NCBI GenBank assembly: GCA_028820655.1
Contig: JAPPIK010000013.1
Coordinates: forward strand, 1 to 62,492
Direction: 5' to 3'
From: Candidatus Poribacteria bacterium
GTDB lineage: Bacteria; Poribacteria; WGA-4E; JAJDTR01
DNA: 62,492 nucleotides
Every line of letters starts with the position of its first letter. The stretch's first letter is position 1. The notes under the pieces were generated by a model. That model was not told the DNA's origin, searched no databases, and saw nothing but the letters and a program-made list of their open reading frames with translations. The translations under genes were made by a program, and so were the position numbers. Below are positions 8,624 through 17,307 of the stretch, in pieces.

Positions 8624-11446
8624 ATGCACACCGACGACGGACATATCGTTCATCAATGTCTCTCAGGGAACACAGAGGCGTTTGCGCTGCTGGTTGACAA
8701 GGACAAGGCGCGTCTTTTCGCGGTTGTGTACACGAAGGTCGGTCAGTTTGAAGACGCCGAGGATATTACACAGGATGTCTTCCTTAACGCATATAGAAAA
8801 TTGTCAACGTTACGGCGATGGGACAATTTCTATGCGTGGCTGTATTCAATCGCCTCCAACCGATGCAAGGAGTTTCACAGAGCCAAAGGACGAAGGCTTG
8901 ACGTGGCTTACCTTGCCGATCAAAGTGAGAATTACCAAGCGGACATGGATGCGCACGCGGAAAAACTGAGGAACGAGCAGATTCATGAGGCGTTGGATTC
9001 TCTCTCCGAGATTCACCGTCAAGTACTGGTGCTCCGTTACATGGCTGGCATGAGGAGCAAGGAGATTGCCCGGACGTTGCGAGTATCTCCGAATACTGTC
9101 AATCAGCGACTCCTGCGAGCCAGAACACAGTTGAAAGCAGTCTTGAGTGAGGAGGCTATTCCCATGATACCCACCGCGTTTGCCGACCGGAAACTACAGC
9201 CCGGATTCACAGTCCGTATCCTTGAACTCATCAAAGGCACTCAAATTCAGAGCGCGCCGCACAAGACCGCCCTTCCGTTTGGGTTGTCTGCCGCTGGCGC
9301 CGTGATAGTTTTGCTTTTAAGATTGGTTATACCGCAGAGTCCGCTTTATCCGGTGGGTGAGTGGCTGGGAGGGCCATTGCCCCTGAACACGCGAGTCTTC
9401 GAAAACGGAGAGCTTGCCGTTGATGCGCAGGCGACCGAAGTTGCGATTCTCAGCGGTGAACAGCGGGCGAACGGTCTTCGCAAGCAGGAGAAGACAGTCC
9501 AAGTGCCTTCCATCACTGGCGAGAATGCGAAATCAGACGAGAAAGAGAAAGCGATTACGAGCATATATCTCCCAAAAGATGCTTCCTGGGACCTGGACAT
9601 TTCGCCTGATGGCACGAAGATGGCATACCCCGGCAGAGGGGTCACGCCCTCAGGATATGAGTTTCAACTCATTGTGTCACCTCTCGTAGACGTATCAGGC
9701 GAAGTGCCGCCTACGCAGACGGTCTTGGTACATGGAGAGAAGACAACACAGTATTTTCAACCCAAGTGGTCGCCTAACGGAAAGTGGATCGCCTTCTTTC
9801 GTCAGGATAATCAACATCAAGGCGGAGAAGATCACGGAAGTGACATCGATGTATATCTTGTCCCTGCGGCTGGCGGCAATGCGCGTTTCCTCGCTCGAAC
9901 CGATTCTCAACAGCGTATGGGAGGGTTCAGTTGGTCGCCCGATAGCAAGAATATCGCCTTTGTCAAATGGACGGCAGAAAATGCGGACATTTACATCGTG
10001 TCGATTGCCACCGGAATTGTACGCCCTTTCACAGCGGATGGAAAAGGAAACATCTCTCCATCGTGGTCGCCTGACGGAAAGTGGATTTTCTATTTGTCGC
10101 AACGCGCTTCATCTCGGGATACAGGTTTCGGTTCTAGGCCTGTGTGGAAACAGCCGGTTGATGGAGGAAATGCTACACGAATCAATGTTGTTGACCACCA
10201 ACACCCGCTCATTTCCTCGCCTAATCAAAAATGGATTGCTCACAACTATGTTGTCGGTCAGGACGGAGAATTTTTGTTTCGCGGTATTGCTGTCGATCGT
10301 CTCAACGAAAACGGTGACTTAGTTGGAGAACCGATCGTCATTGAACCGGCGAAACTCAAGGAATCATTAAAGCTGTTGCGATGGACATCGTCAGAAAGGA
10401 TTTTCGTTTTGCAAGAAGATTACAGAGAGATGCTCTATGCCACACTCAACACCACAAATGGTGAGCGAAATTATCTCGATATTGATTCGACCAGTACGAA
10501 CATGGGTTTTACGTTCATTTCGTTCAAGAATGTGCAATGGCTTTCTGGCGGAAAACGACTATTTTTCCCATCCGACGAAATTTTTTCTGGCAAAGGTTCA
10601 CATCCCGAGTACACGCAAATTGATTCGCGTCCTGGGATTCTGGACATCGAGACGAATCATTTCACTACTATGCAACTTCCCGTTAGAACGTGGATTCATG
10701 AATTCGCACTGTCTCCTGATGAGAAACGGATTGCATTCGTACGTACAGTCAGTGGCAATCGCCTTCTGTACATCATGCCGGTGGGAGGAAGAACGGCCCA
10801 TCAACTGACAAGGGATGAACTTTTTCCATACGATCTGCGTTGGTCGCCCGATGGTCAAACAATCGCTTTCACCAATAGGATAAGAGGGACAACCGAGGGG
10901 CCAGAGTCACAACTTTGTGCTGTTTCCGTATCTGATGGTCAGGTGAAGATACTGGTAGATTCAGGATTGTGCAGGGAACCGGCTTGGTCGCCCGATGGCA
11001 CAATGCTGGCATACACCCAATATCCGTTTGACGACATCCACATTGTATCGGCAACCGGCGGGGATTCAAGGCAAATCACCAACACTCCCAAGCAACAGGA
11101 GTCGGAACTCACTTGGACATCCGATGGTAAGCGGCTCGCTTACAAGGTACACGGCGTAGAGTGGTGGGTTGTATCAATAGACGGTGGAAAACCAACGAAA
11201 CTGCATAGGAATCATATTCCGTCAAGTTGGTCATCGGATGGCACGTCATACCTCGCACTCGCACCTCACGGGGAATTGCTGCGCATATCACTTGACGGTG
11301 CCATACTGTCCGAACTCTCGGTTCGTGCTCCGATGCATGCTCAACCACTCTCCATTTCACCCGACGGCGAAACAATTCTCATATGGCATGTCGACTCGGA
11401 AAAGTCGTGCTGGGGCATTGATGTTAGTCACCTGGATGGTCTATGA
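8624..11446 (+). CDS. ECF sigma factor fused through a TM helix to a PD40/WD40-like beta-propeller
   Basis: A 940-aa protein from the ATG at 8624, which has GGAAGAG about 6 bp upstream; an in-frame GTG at 8573 is less likely. Residues about 20-90 are sigma-70 region 2 (DAEDITQDVF, 44-53) and 118-172 are region 4 with its helix-turn-helix (KEIARTLRVSPNTVNQRLLR). A hydrophobic segment at 218-236 can span the membrane. Residues about 315-940 carry repeated TolB/PD40-type blades, recognisable by WSPDSKNIAF, WSPDGKWIFY, LSPDEKRIAF, WSPDGQTIAF and WSPDGTMLAY. Inference: a cytoplasmic sigma factor tethered to an extracytoplasmic sensor, with no separate anti-sigma gene nearby. The fusion is continuous with no frameshift. 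Confidence 0.85.
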   Translation: MHTDDGHIVHQCLSGNTEAFALLVDKDKARLFAVVYTKVGQFEDAEDITQDVFLNAYRKLSTLRRWDNFYAWLYSIASNRCKEFHRAKGRRLDVAYLADQSENYQADMDAHAEKLRNEQIHEALDSLSEIHRQVLVLRYMAGMRSKEIARTLRVSPNTVNQRLLRARTQLKAVLSEEAIPMIPTAFADRKLQPGFTVRILELIKGTQIQSAPHKTALPFGLSAAGAVIVLLLRLVIPQSPLYPVGEWLGGPLPLNTRVFENGELAVDAQATEVAILSGEQRANGLRKQEKTVQVPSITGENAKSDEKEKAITSIYLPKDASWDLDISPDGTKMAYPGRGVTPSGYEFQLIVSPLVDVSGEVPPTQTVLVHGEKTTQYFQPKWSPNGKWIAFFRQDNQHQGGEDHGSDIDVYLVPAAGGNARFLARTDSQQRMGGFSWSPDSKNIAFVKWTAENADIYIVSIATGIVRPFTADGKGNISPSWSPDGKWIFYLSQRASSRDTGFGSRPVWKQPVDGGNATRINVVDHQHPLISSPNQKWIAHNYVVGQDGEFLFRGIAVDRLNENGDLVGEPIVIEPAKLKESLKLLRWTSSERIFVLQEDYREMLYATLNTTNGERNYLDIDSTSTNMGFTFISFKNVQWLSGGKRLFFPSDEIFSGKGSHPEYTQIDSRPGILDIETNHFTTMQLPVRTWIHEFALSPDEKRIAFVRTVSGNRLLYIMPVGGRTAHQLTRDELFPYDLRWSPDGQTIAFTNRIRGTTEGPESQLCAVSVSDGQVKILVDSGLCREPAWSPDGTMLAYTQYPFDDIHIVSATGGDSRQITNTPKQQESELTWTSDGKRLAYKVHGVEWWVVSIDGGKPTKLHRNHIPSSWSSDGTSYLALAPHGELLRISLDGAILSELSVRAPMHAQPLSISPDGETILIWHVDSEKSCWGIDVSHLDGL

Positions 11447-11828
11447 ATCATACTGGACAGCAAGAGGACATCGTCAAAAGCAACCTTATACCATTTCTCT
11501 AATTTGACGTTGCATAAACGACGTGAATTAAGCTGTTCCAATGCGGGGCAAGATGCCCCGTCTACGGAGAAAGAGAATGATGCAATTAAAAAATCAAATG
11601 CACTGATATTTAAGCGAAATTGTATTATATTTCTTTCGCACCAGGCTGAAACACACTTCCGATACTGTGATCATCACCGCTTCTAACTTCAACGTGACAT
11701 ATGCCTCTCGTCTTTCTCAAATTGCGTTTACAGTCCTAGCGGCGCTGTGCTACACTTCAGCAGATCACGATTTCCGCTACTTTCCGAAGTAGTCGGCTAC
11801 GAAATCCCATTTCCAACGGAGGAAGCTA
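11447..11828. other. spacer with a strong GC hairpin
   Basis: No gene is supported. The perfect hairpin CGGGGCA / AGA / TGCCCCG at 11544-11560, followed by TCTACGG, also occurs at 17795-17811, so it is a dispersed element rather than a dedicated terminator. The right end contains GGAGGAAG, the ribosome-binding site of the selenoprotein gene. Confidence 0.6.
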
Positions 11829-12170
11829 ATGACGGTAAATTGGATGTATTTCAGGAAGAACTGAAACTCCTGCCGAAAAGCGCAAGAGTTTCTTGACGCC
11901 AAAGGTATCGAAGTAGAAAGGCGAACAGACGCCGGGAAGGAGAAGTTTGATTCCGGTGCAGTGTGGGAGCGTCTTGAGAGCGCTGAATCCGTGCACGTTG
12001 TAAAAGGCAAAAGAGTTGATGTGTTCAACCCAAATGATGGATCGCAAGATGATATTCTTGCGGCGGTCATGGGTCGAAGCGGCAACCTACGCGCACCGAC
12101 ATTGAAGGTCGGGGACACATTCTTTGTTGGATTCAATGAGAAGTTGTATGAGGGGACTCTTGCGAAGTGA
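11829..12170 (+). CDS. ArsC/Spx-like selenoprotein, UGA at codon 12 read as selenocysteine
   Basis: The gene is 113 residues long if the TGA at 11862-11864 is decoded. The ATG follows a strong GGAGGAAG site. The frame reads MTVNWMYFRKN-U-NSCRKAQEFLDAKGIEVE and continues without interruption to GRSGNLRAPTLKVGDTFF-VGFNEKLYEG and a TGA stop. It therefore has a thioredoxin-fold N-terminus with a U-x-x-C redox motif and the C-terminal R-x-P, VG-F pattern of ArsC/Spx-like proteins. The full length matches the family size of about 115 aa. The part after the UGA keeps the motifs, which argues against decay. The Sec-versus-Cys version of this small family is recalled from general knowledge and was not searched. 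The function is probably a thiol/selenol oxidoreductase; arsenate reduction is not shown. Confidence 0.8.
11880..11899 (+). promoter_or_regulatory. candidate bacterial SECIS hairpin
   Basis: The stem GCG-CAAGA pairs with TCTTG-CGC with one bulged A (11896) and a three-base loop GTT (11888-11890). The loop starts with G and lies 23 nt after the UGA, within the 16-37 nt window described for bacterial SECIS elements. It lies inside the coding region, as expected for bacteria. A competing fold (11863-11869 with 11886-11892) also exists. Confidence 0.65.
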
Positions 12171-12544
12171 GGCAACTGGAAGGGAACGATTCAACTGTCT
12201 GTATTGAAACTACGAATATACCGGATGCGGTCTGAAGGATTCGGCGGGACGCCTAAGCGACTATCACCTCACCTTTTTGGCTGTGACCAATGGCTCCATT
12301 CCGGCGGTAATAAAGTCGTAACGGAATCGAATTTTGCGCCCGTCATCGCGGACCCCGCCATCGCGGCGCCAACCCAATATCTTGCGTCCTATCCTGATTC
12401 ACTTGATTGTTCTCCGCAGTCCATACTACATGACAAAGTGTCCCGGCATTTGCCAACCGTGGCTTGCAGGATGCCGCCGCTAAGCAAAAACGCGAATGCG
12501 ACGCAATGTCGGACGAATGTGTTAGGTGTTGCGAGCAACTCCGC
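12171..12544. other. 374-bp spacer without a recognisable gene
   Basis: A plus-strand open frame (12204-12704) runs antisense into the methyltransferase gene and has no familiar motif. The minus strand reads short stretches such as KILGWRRDGGVRDDGRKIRF in one frame, but without a start or continuation. No gene is called. Confidence 0.5.
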
Positions 12545-13345
12545 CTACGTTAACGGCTCTCCCCAAGTGACTCTTGTCGAGACATTGAATCCAATGACGC
12601 CCTCACCGTCGGCAAAGTCGGATAGGACATGCGTTAGTTCAGTATCGAACGCTGTCACATTCTCATTACCCATCTGTTCCTTCGATAGGCTCTGTCTTGA
12701 GTGAAAGGACTCCACATAGTCCGCGATCGGTTGTGAAAAGGCAATCGGTGTCGTCCATCTGTCTTCAATCGGCTGGAAGTGGTTCCTGTCTTCAAGTTCC
12801 CGAATCAAATCCATTTCCTCATAGTGCCGGTTGGTGGAATACTTTCGGATGAGCGAAAGTTCCGCGTCATGCCATGGTGATTCAACCGGGCGATCCCCGT
12901 CTATGATTACAAGATTCCCACTCGTCGATAGGATTTCCGCAAATCTCGGAAATACGACGTTCCACCTCAGCCAGTGGATACTCGATCCCGCCGTAATCAT
13001 ATCGTACGGCGGATTCAAACTCACCTCTTCAGCGCGCCCGTGAATCCACCTGAGATTTGGGTGATTGCCGTTAGCGAGCGACTTCCCGACTTGCACCATT
13101 TCCCGCGAGAAATCAACCGCATCAACATGCCCTACTTGATTAACAAGTGCTCGTGCAATCTTTCCGGGTCCGCAACCGACATCCAAAACTCTCGAATTCT
13201 CATTCCCTAGCGATCCGACGAGAATCTCATACATCTCATCAGGATATGGTGGACGCAATTTGTACGCTTCCGCCAAACTCCGATTCTTAAACAGAGATGC
13301 GTGATCGTCCCAGAACTGCCTTGGCCGCGGAGAAGTTCTATTCAT
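12545..13345 (-). CDS. class I SAM-dependent methyltransferase
   Basis: A 266-aa methyltransferase with a Rossmann-like core. Motif I VLDVGCGPGKIARAL is at about 53-67, an acidic residue closes strand 2 (DAVDFS), and motif IV-like YDMITAGSSIHWL lies at about 114-126. HWL after the SAM pocket is common in UbiE/bioC-like methyltransferases that act on small molecules (PF13649/PF08241 type). The gene is intact, in contrast to the three damaged methyltransferases farther right. The substrate is unknown. It lies about 100 bp downstream of the divergent-oriented methionine aminopeptidase start-stop pair on the same strand. Confidence 0.8.
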   Translation of the reverse strand: MNRTSPRPRQFWDDHASLFKNRSLAEAYKLRPPYPDEMYEILVGSLGNENSRVLDVGCGPGKIARALVNQVGHVDAVDFSREMVQVGKSLANGNHPNLRWIHGRAEEVSLNPPYDMITAGSSIHWLRWNVVFPRFAEILSTSGNLVIIDGDRPVESPWHDAELSLIRKYSTNRHYEEMDLIRELEDRNHFQPIEDRWTTPIAFSQPIADYVESFHSRQSLSKEQMGNENVTAFDTELTHVLSDFADGEGVIGFNVSTRVTWGEPLT

Positions 13346-13442
13346 ATTCGGTACCCGTGCGTGATTCTCCCAGATTCGAGACTCTTGTTCCGAGTGTTTG
13401 TGCGGCGCAGCGAGAACGTAGCGTTTGCAAAACCGAAGAGAA

Positions 13443-14186
13443 TTATGCCGCCGTTAGTAGAATCGGCACACCAGTCCTAATCACTACAGTGTTTTCGTAG
13501 TGGGCGGATAAGCCGCCATCGACCGTGCGAATTGTCCAACCGTCATCGTCCTCAAAGATTCGCCCCGATCGTTCAGCAATAATGGGTTCGATTGTAAGGA
13601 CGAGACCGTCAGTCAACGGTTGTGTGTCAGTTGGCTTGAATACGTTGGAAATGAACGGAGTCTCATGAATGTGTCTGCCAACGCCGTGTCCGCCTAATTC
13701 CCTAACTACGGCGAATCCACTTTCCCTCACCTCCTGTTCGACAGCCTTTCCGATACAGTGGATAGGTCTGCCGGCACGGGCAACCGCGGTCGCTTTCTCA
13801 AACGCTGCTCTCGCACACCGGCACAGTTCAGCGGTAATTTCGGAGTAGGGCGGGAGCGGTATGGTCCTGGCGGCATCCGCAACGTATCCATCCAACTCCG
13901 CGGTGACATCGAGGGTCACCAGATCGCCGGGCAACAACATGCGATCTCCGGGAACACCGTGAACTACCTCGTCGTTCACGCTAATCAGGTTGACACCCGG
14001 GAAACCATAGAACATCTGCGGCGCCGACCGTGCCCCGTGTTGCCTGAGAACTTGCGCGCCAACGCCATCCACCTCCGCAGTCGAAACCCCCGGACGGACG
14101 TACTCCGACATCGCCTTCAACGCCGCCGCAACTGCGTGTCCGACCCGCGACATGCCTTCAAAATCGGCTGGAGATTCAATTGACAT
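13443..14186 (-). CDS. map: type I methionine aminopeptidase
   Basis: A 247-aa metalloprotease that removes the initiator methionine from new proteins. All five metal ligands are present: D93 and D104 in TLDVTAELDGYVADAA, H167 in GGHGVGRHIHE, E200 in TIEPII and E231 in HYENTV. The substrate-binding His is in EVVHGVP (76). The length is that of bacterial type I enzymes without an N-terminal extension. There is no ribosomal-protein operon next to it, so it may be an additional copy; many bacteria carry two. Confidence 0.9.
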   Translation of the reverse strand: MSIESPADFEGMSRVGHAVAAALKAMSEYVRPGVSTAEVDGVGAQVLRQHGARSAPQMFYGFPGVNLISVNDEVVHGVPGDRMLLPGDLVTLDVTAELDGYVADAARTIPLPPYSEITAELCRCARAAFEKATAVARAGRPIHCIGKAVEQEVRESGFAVVRELGGHGVGRHIHETPFISNVFKPTDTQPLTDGLVLTIEPIIAERSGRIFEDDDGWTIRTVDGGLSAHYENTVVIRTGVPILLTAA

Positions 14187-14631
14187 ATGACCTCTCTGGG
14201 GACAATTCTACCGAGGTTGGTTTCTGTGATGATGCATTCGTTTCAATCCCAAGAATCCTCTTGGAGCACGCCGTCGTGTTGCCCGCCGTCGAATCTGCTA
14301 AGATGTGAGTTGACACGTTTTAGTGCGTGTTAAAACATGATACGGCAAAGCAATTGAGGATAGGCAATTTTTCTGTCGGTGTCCGAACTACACCTGTCGT
14401 CCCCGCTGGGGCTTGAATTCTTTGTGTTGATGCGTCTCTATACACGTTCAAAATCTCTATCGCACTCCCTATACGCTCGCTTGATCCCCCGGGGCTTGCA
14501 TAAACTACCGACGGAATTTCATCTCGAACTGACGTCCAAAATCGGTTTCAGGACTATAACTCTACTCGATATGAGTTTTCAAACAATTTCTCAATAGGCG
14601 GATTTGTCTGGCGGTGTTTCGCATCTATTGA
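14187..14631. other. 445-bp spacer with one dispersed module
   Basis: It holds a copy of the ATCTCTATCGCACTCCCTAT module at about 14453-14480 and an imperfect inverted repeat near 14308-14336 (ACACGTTTTA / TGTTAAAACATG). No gene is supported; a short plus-strand frame at 14379 has no motif. Confidence 0.5.
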
Positions 14632-15528
14632 CTATTTAGGGCTATTGTAAGTCCTAAGCAAAGCGTCCTGAACCTTCAGAAACTCGAGATAGCCGGGTTG
14701 CATGGGATAAGCCGTTTTGTCGAAGGAAAGTTGCGGATTATCAATCAAACTTCTGAGGAACGCATAGAGCGCTTTCTGTTCACTCGTAGCTTCCCGAACG
14801 CTTTGAAAGGGCGTGTCACAGTGGTGGTGACACAGATCGGGATATACGGCGTCAACCATCGCATCAATGCGTGACACTCGATTGCCCAACCGAGAGTTCA
14901 GAAAGGCATCCAGTCTTAGAGCCGGCGCACGCGGCTCTCGAAGGACGTCTTCGTAGGCAATAAAGATCCTACGTGCTGACCCCGTATGTTCCAATATCTG
15001 CATCATCATGTGTTGCCACCGAAGAAGGTTCATCGGGACAAACGAGACATTGCCTTCCAACTTGGTGGGCATAATGAATCGTTGCCACGATACCGCCGTG
15101 TCAAGCGGATGTCGAACCGTGATGATATATACGGGATCTTCCCATAGCCGCTTCCAAAACGGAAGAAAATGACTCAGCGCAGGATCTTTCCAATACCAAG
15201 GGCGGTCCTCCTGCCGCATCTCATTCAGCAACTCCAACGCTTTTCTTCTGTACGCAGAGTCGGAAACTTTGCCCTCCATCCGCTCTTGAAAGTCCGTAGA
15301 CCACCAGGTGCCGCCGGAGGAAAACTCTCCCAATTCTGCCAGAAACTCCCACAACGGCAGATATTCCCAGTAACCCTTCGGAGCGTGCTCATTCGCCTCG
15401 TGCAGTTTGTCGGATTCCCCGGGGAAAGCGCCCCATCTGTAAATCATCGCCGCCACGGCGGACGTGCCGCTGCGCTCCACACCGAGCACAATGATCGGAC
15501 TATCTATGGGGCTTGCTATTTCGGACAT
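14632..15528 (-). CDS. sulfotransferase family protein
   Basis: A 298-aa PAPS-dependent sulfotransferase-like protein. The 5'-phosphosulfate-binding loop reads VLGVERSGTSAVAAMI near residues 14-29. The 3'-phosphate-binding region is represented by ITVRHPLDTAVSWQRF at about 135-150. Family members transfer sulfate to carbohydrates, lipids or small molecules in the cytoplasm. The N-terminal part is duplicated as a stub just upstream (15687-15770), so the gene probably arose in a tandem pair. The acceptor is unknown. Confidence 0.8.
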   Translation of the reverse strand: MSEIASPIDSPIIVLGVERSGTSAVAAMIYRWGAFPGESDKLHEANEHAPKGYWEYLPLWEFLAELGEFSSGGTWWSTDFQERMEGKVSDSAYRRKALELLNEMRQEDRPWYWKDPALSHFLPFWKRLWEDPVYIITVRHPLDTAVSWQRFIMPTKLEGNVSFVPMNLLRWQHMMMQILEHTGSARRIFIAYEDVLREPRAPALRLDAFLNSRLGNRVSRIDAMVDAVYPDLCHHHCDTPFQSVREATSEQKALYAFLRSLIDNPQLSFDKTAYPMQPGYLEFLKVQDALLRTYNSPK

Positions 15529-15665
15529 TCGGCCAATGGGTGGGTGTTCGTCAATTACGCTTTAATTCGATGCTGTACCTTCAAGCGGTCATTTGATCTT
15601 TTCACTCGCTTGAGCCTGGATGGTACTATCAGAGGCTGGCGCGCGCCCCTCACCTTATGAGGAAT

Positions 15666-15682
15666 GGTGGGCGGTGCCCACC
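15666..15682. repeat. GGTGGGC hairpin at the remnant breakpoint
   Basis: The perfect stem GGTGGGC / GGT / GCCCACC is flanked by CTAC, as in the GTAGGG-type dispersed hairpins elsewhere in the window. It abuts the point where the sulfotransferase remnant loses homology. Confidence 0.7.
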
Positions 15683-15686
15683 CTAC

Positions 15687-15770
15687 AATTGCTGCCACGA
15701 CGGACGTGCCGGTGCGCTCCACACCTCTTGCGACAATGGGGTGATCATTGCAGTTACCTCGTTTGGACAT
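15687..15770 (-). pseudogene. sulfotransferase N-terminal remnant
   Basis: Twenty-eight codons starting at the ATG at 15770 encode HPIVARGVERTGTSVVAAI, a clear paralogue of residues 9-27 of the intact sulfotransferase. Homology stops exactly where the dispersed hairpin at 15666-15682 begins. The frame continues for another 43 codons of repeat-derived sequence. Confidence 0.7.
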
Positions 15771-15875
15771 TGAGCCATTAAGTGGAGCGTTGGCGATCGC
15801 ACTTTAGGTTTTTATCAGGATGGAAAACCAACGAGTAGGATAGCAACCAAGTACAGCTATGCTATTCGGGGTGAG

Positions 15876-16562
15876 TCATCCCTCCAGTAAATCCAGACAC
15901 GCCTTAAATCGGCGGTCATGATCCGCAAACTGCCTCAGCCACTCAACGACCGTTTTTCCATCGCTTAGCCTCGCACCCAAATCTGCGCCATTTTCTACAA
16001 GATACCGGGTGGTTTCTAGGTGTCCATGACCGGCCGCGCAGTATAAGGGGAAGTGTCCGTGATCTGACATCGCATTCGGATCTGCACCGCGGGAGACCAG
16101 TTGTCCCACAATTTCAAGGTCACCGTTTCGAGCGGCATGGTGCAAGGCGATATCGCCTCGCGCGTAGCGCTCGCGCACTAATTCTACGTTACTACTGAGC
16201 ATGGCGTTTACCCTCGGTAGGTTGGCTAAGAAAACGGCACAGATGAACTGGCGGGCGAGTTCGGTTGACGGTTTGGCATGCGCATCCAACCCGCCGTAAG
16301 CAACGAGCAAAGCCACGACTTCCTTATTGTCCGGCACCTCGCCGGCATAGTGAATGGCGTAGCCATCGTGCGCGGCTAGATCGGCGCCGCAGTCTATGAG
16401 GTATTTGACAACATCGTAATGGCGTCTCAGTCCGGCGTGAAAGATGGGGCGCCAATCGTATTTGTCATCCTGATTGACAGACTGCGGGTGGAGTTCAACG
16501 ATTTTCTTCACCGCATCCAAATCGCCGTTTGCTGCCGCGTCATGAATTGAATCGTCTTCCAT
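15876..16562 (-). CDS. ankyrin-repeat protein
   Basis: A 228-aa protein made almost entirely of ankyrin repeats, each about 33 residues: DSIHDAAANGDLDAVKKIVE, then WRPIFHAGLRRHYDVVKYLI, HYAGEVPDNKEVVALLV, ALHHAARNGDLEIVGQLVS and PLYCAAGHGHLETTRYLVE, ending in a capping helix. It has no signal peptide. It is a protein-protein interaction module whose partner cannot be told. Ankyrin genes are frequent in sponge symbionts, which fits but does not prove the proposed lineage. Confidence 0.85.
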   Translation of the reverse strand: MEDDSIHDAAANGDLDAVKKIVELHPQSVNQDDKYDWRPIFHAGLRRHYDVVKYLIDCGADLAAHDGYAIHYAGEVPDNKEVVALLVAYGGLDAHAKPSTELARQFICAVFLANLPRVNAMLSSNVELVRERYARGDIALHHAARNGDLEIVGQLVSRGADPNAMSDHGHFPLYCAAGHGHLETTRYLVENGADLGARLSDGKTVVEWLRQFADHDRRFKACLDLLEG

Positions 16563-16740
16563 AACTTTTCTCCATTAGTCATGCGATGTGAGTTGATTTC
16601 AAGGGAAAAAGCGCAAGGTTCAATACGGAATCAAGATGTTGTTGGTCGACAAATTCAGGGCGTGTCGAGGGATTGTCTGAAGGGCAAATCCGGCTAGTAG
16701 CAAAGCACCTCAATCGGATTCACGAAACCGCGCCTTCTTC

Positions 16741-17181
16741 CTATCTTTTCCAACCGAAACTTTCGAAAAATCTGCCTTCCCGATAATTCTCGAGTGCGCG
16801 CCTAACATAAGGTACCATGTTGACGGGTAATTCGAGGACAGAATGCCAAGATAAATCGTCACATTTGTCCGGCTCCGCGTTGACGATGCTCCCGCTCCAA
16901 ATGGAAGCGGCAAGAAAGAAATCCACGCGTTCGTCGGTTCCTTTTCTGTGCATGACTCCGACGACTTCGATGTCCGATGGTTGAATTTCAATGCCTGCTT
17001 CTTCCTTCGCTTCTCGGATTGCGGCTGTCTTGACCTCTTCGTCACCGTCGATGTGTCCGGCAATCACACTGTAGTTGCCATCCTCATACCCGGTATTGAA
17101 ACGCCTCAAGAGCAGGATTTCATCTTCGTCCTTTATCAGGAAAATATGGACGGTTGCGACCAGTTTGAATTTTTCAGACAC
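16741..17181 (-). CDS. Nudix hydrolase
   Basis: A 146-aa protein with a complete Nudix box: G-x5-E-x7-REAKEEAGI in GHIDGDEEVKTAAIREAKEE, near residues 42-64, which binds the catalytic Mg2+. The N-terminus FKLVATVHIFLIKDEDEILL is the usual first strand. Such enzymes hydrolyse nucleoside diphosphates linked to another group. The specificity is unknown. It lies between an ankyrin gene and a GNAT gene on the same strand, all small accessory genes. Confidence 0.85.
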   Translation of the reverse strand: MSEKFKLVATVHIFLIKDEDEILLLRRFNTGYEDGNYSVIAGHIDGDEEVKTAAIREAKEEAGIEIQPSDIEVVGVMHRKGTDERVDFFLAASIWSGSIVNAEPDKCDDLSWHSVLELPVNMVPYVRRALENYREGRFFESFGWKR

Positions 17182-17307
17182 TTACGGCCCCCGTGGATGC
17201 ACGTGAGCGGCAGATGCTCGGGTTGTAGTAGCGCAATTCAGTGCGCGTCTCCTATCGGCTGTAACGTATAGGTTTTTAAGCCGGATCAGTTTATTCAGGC
17301 AGCTTCT

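Noticed and set aside
11777-12175. 132-codon minus-strand frame opposite the selenoprotein
   Set aside because: It has no motif and lacks a ribosome-binding site. The plus strand has a strong site, a known fold and a SECIS-like hairpin.
12480-12540. Integron attC-like site (CTAACACATTCG) beside the methyltransferase
   Set aside because: The matching GTTRRRY core at the other end was not found, and no integrase or cassette array is present.
12204-12704. 166-codon plus-strand frame
   Set aside because: It runs antisense into the methyltransferase C-terminus and has no recognisable domain.
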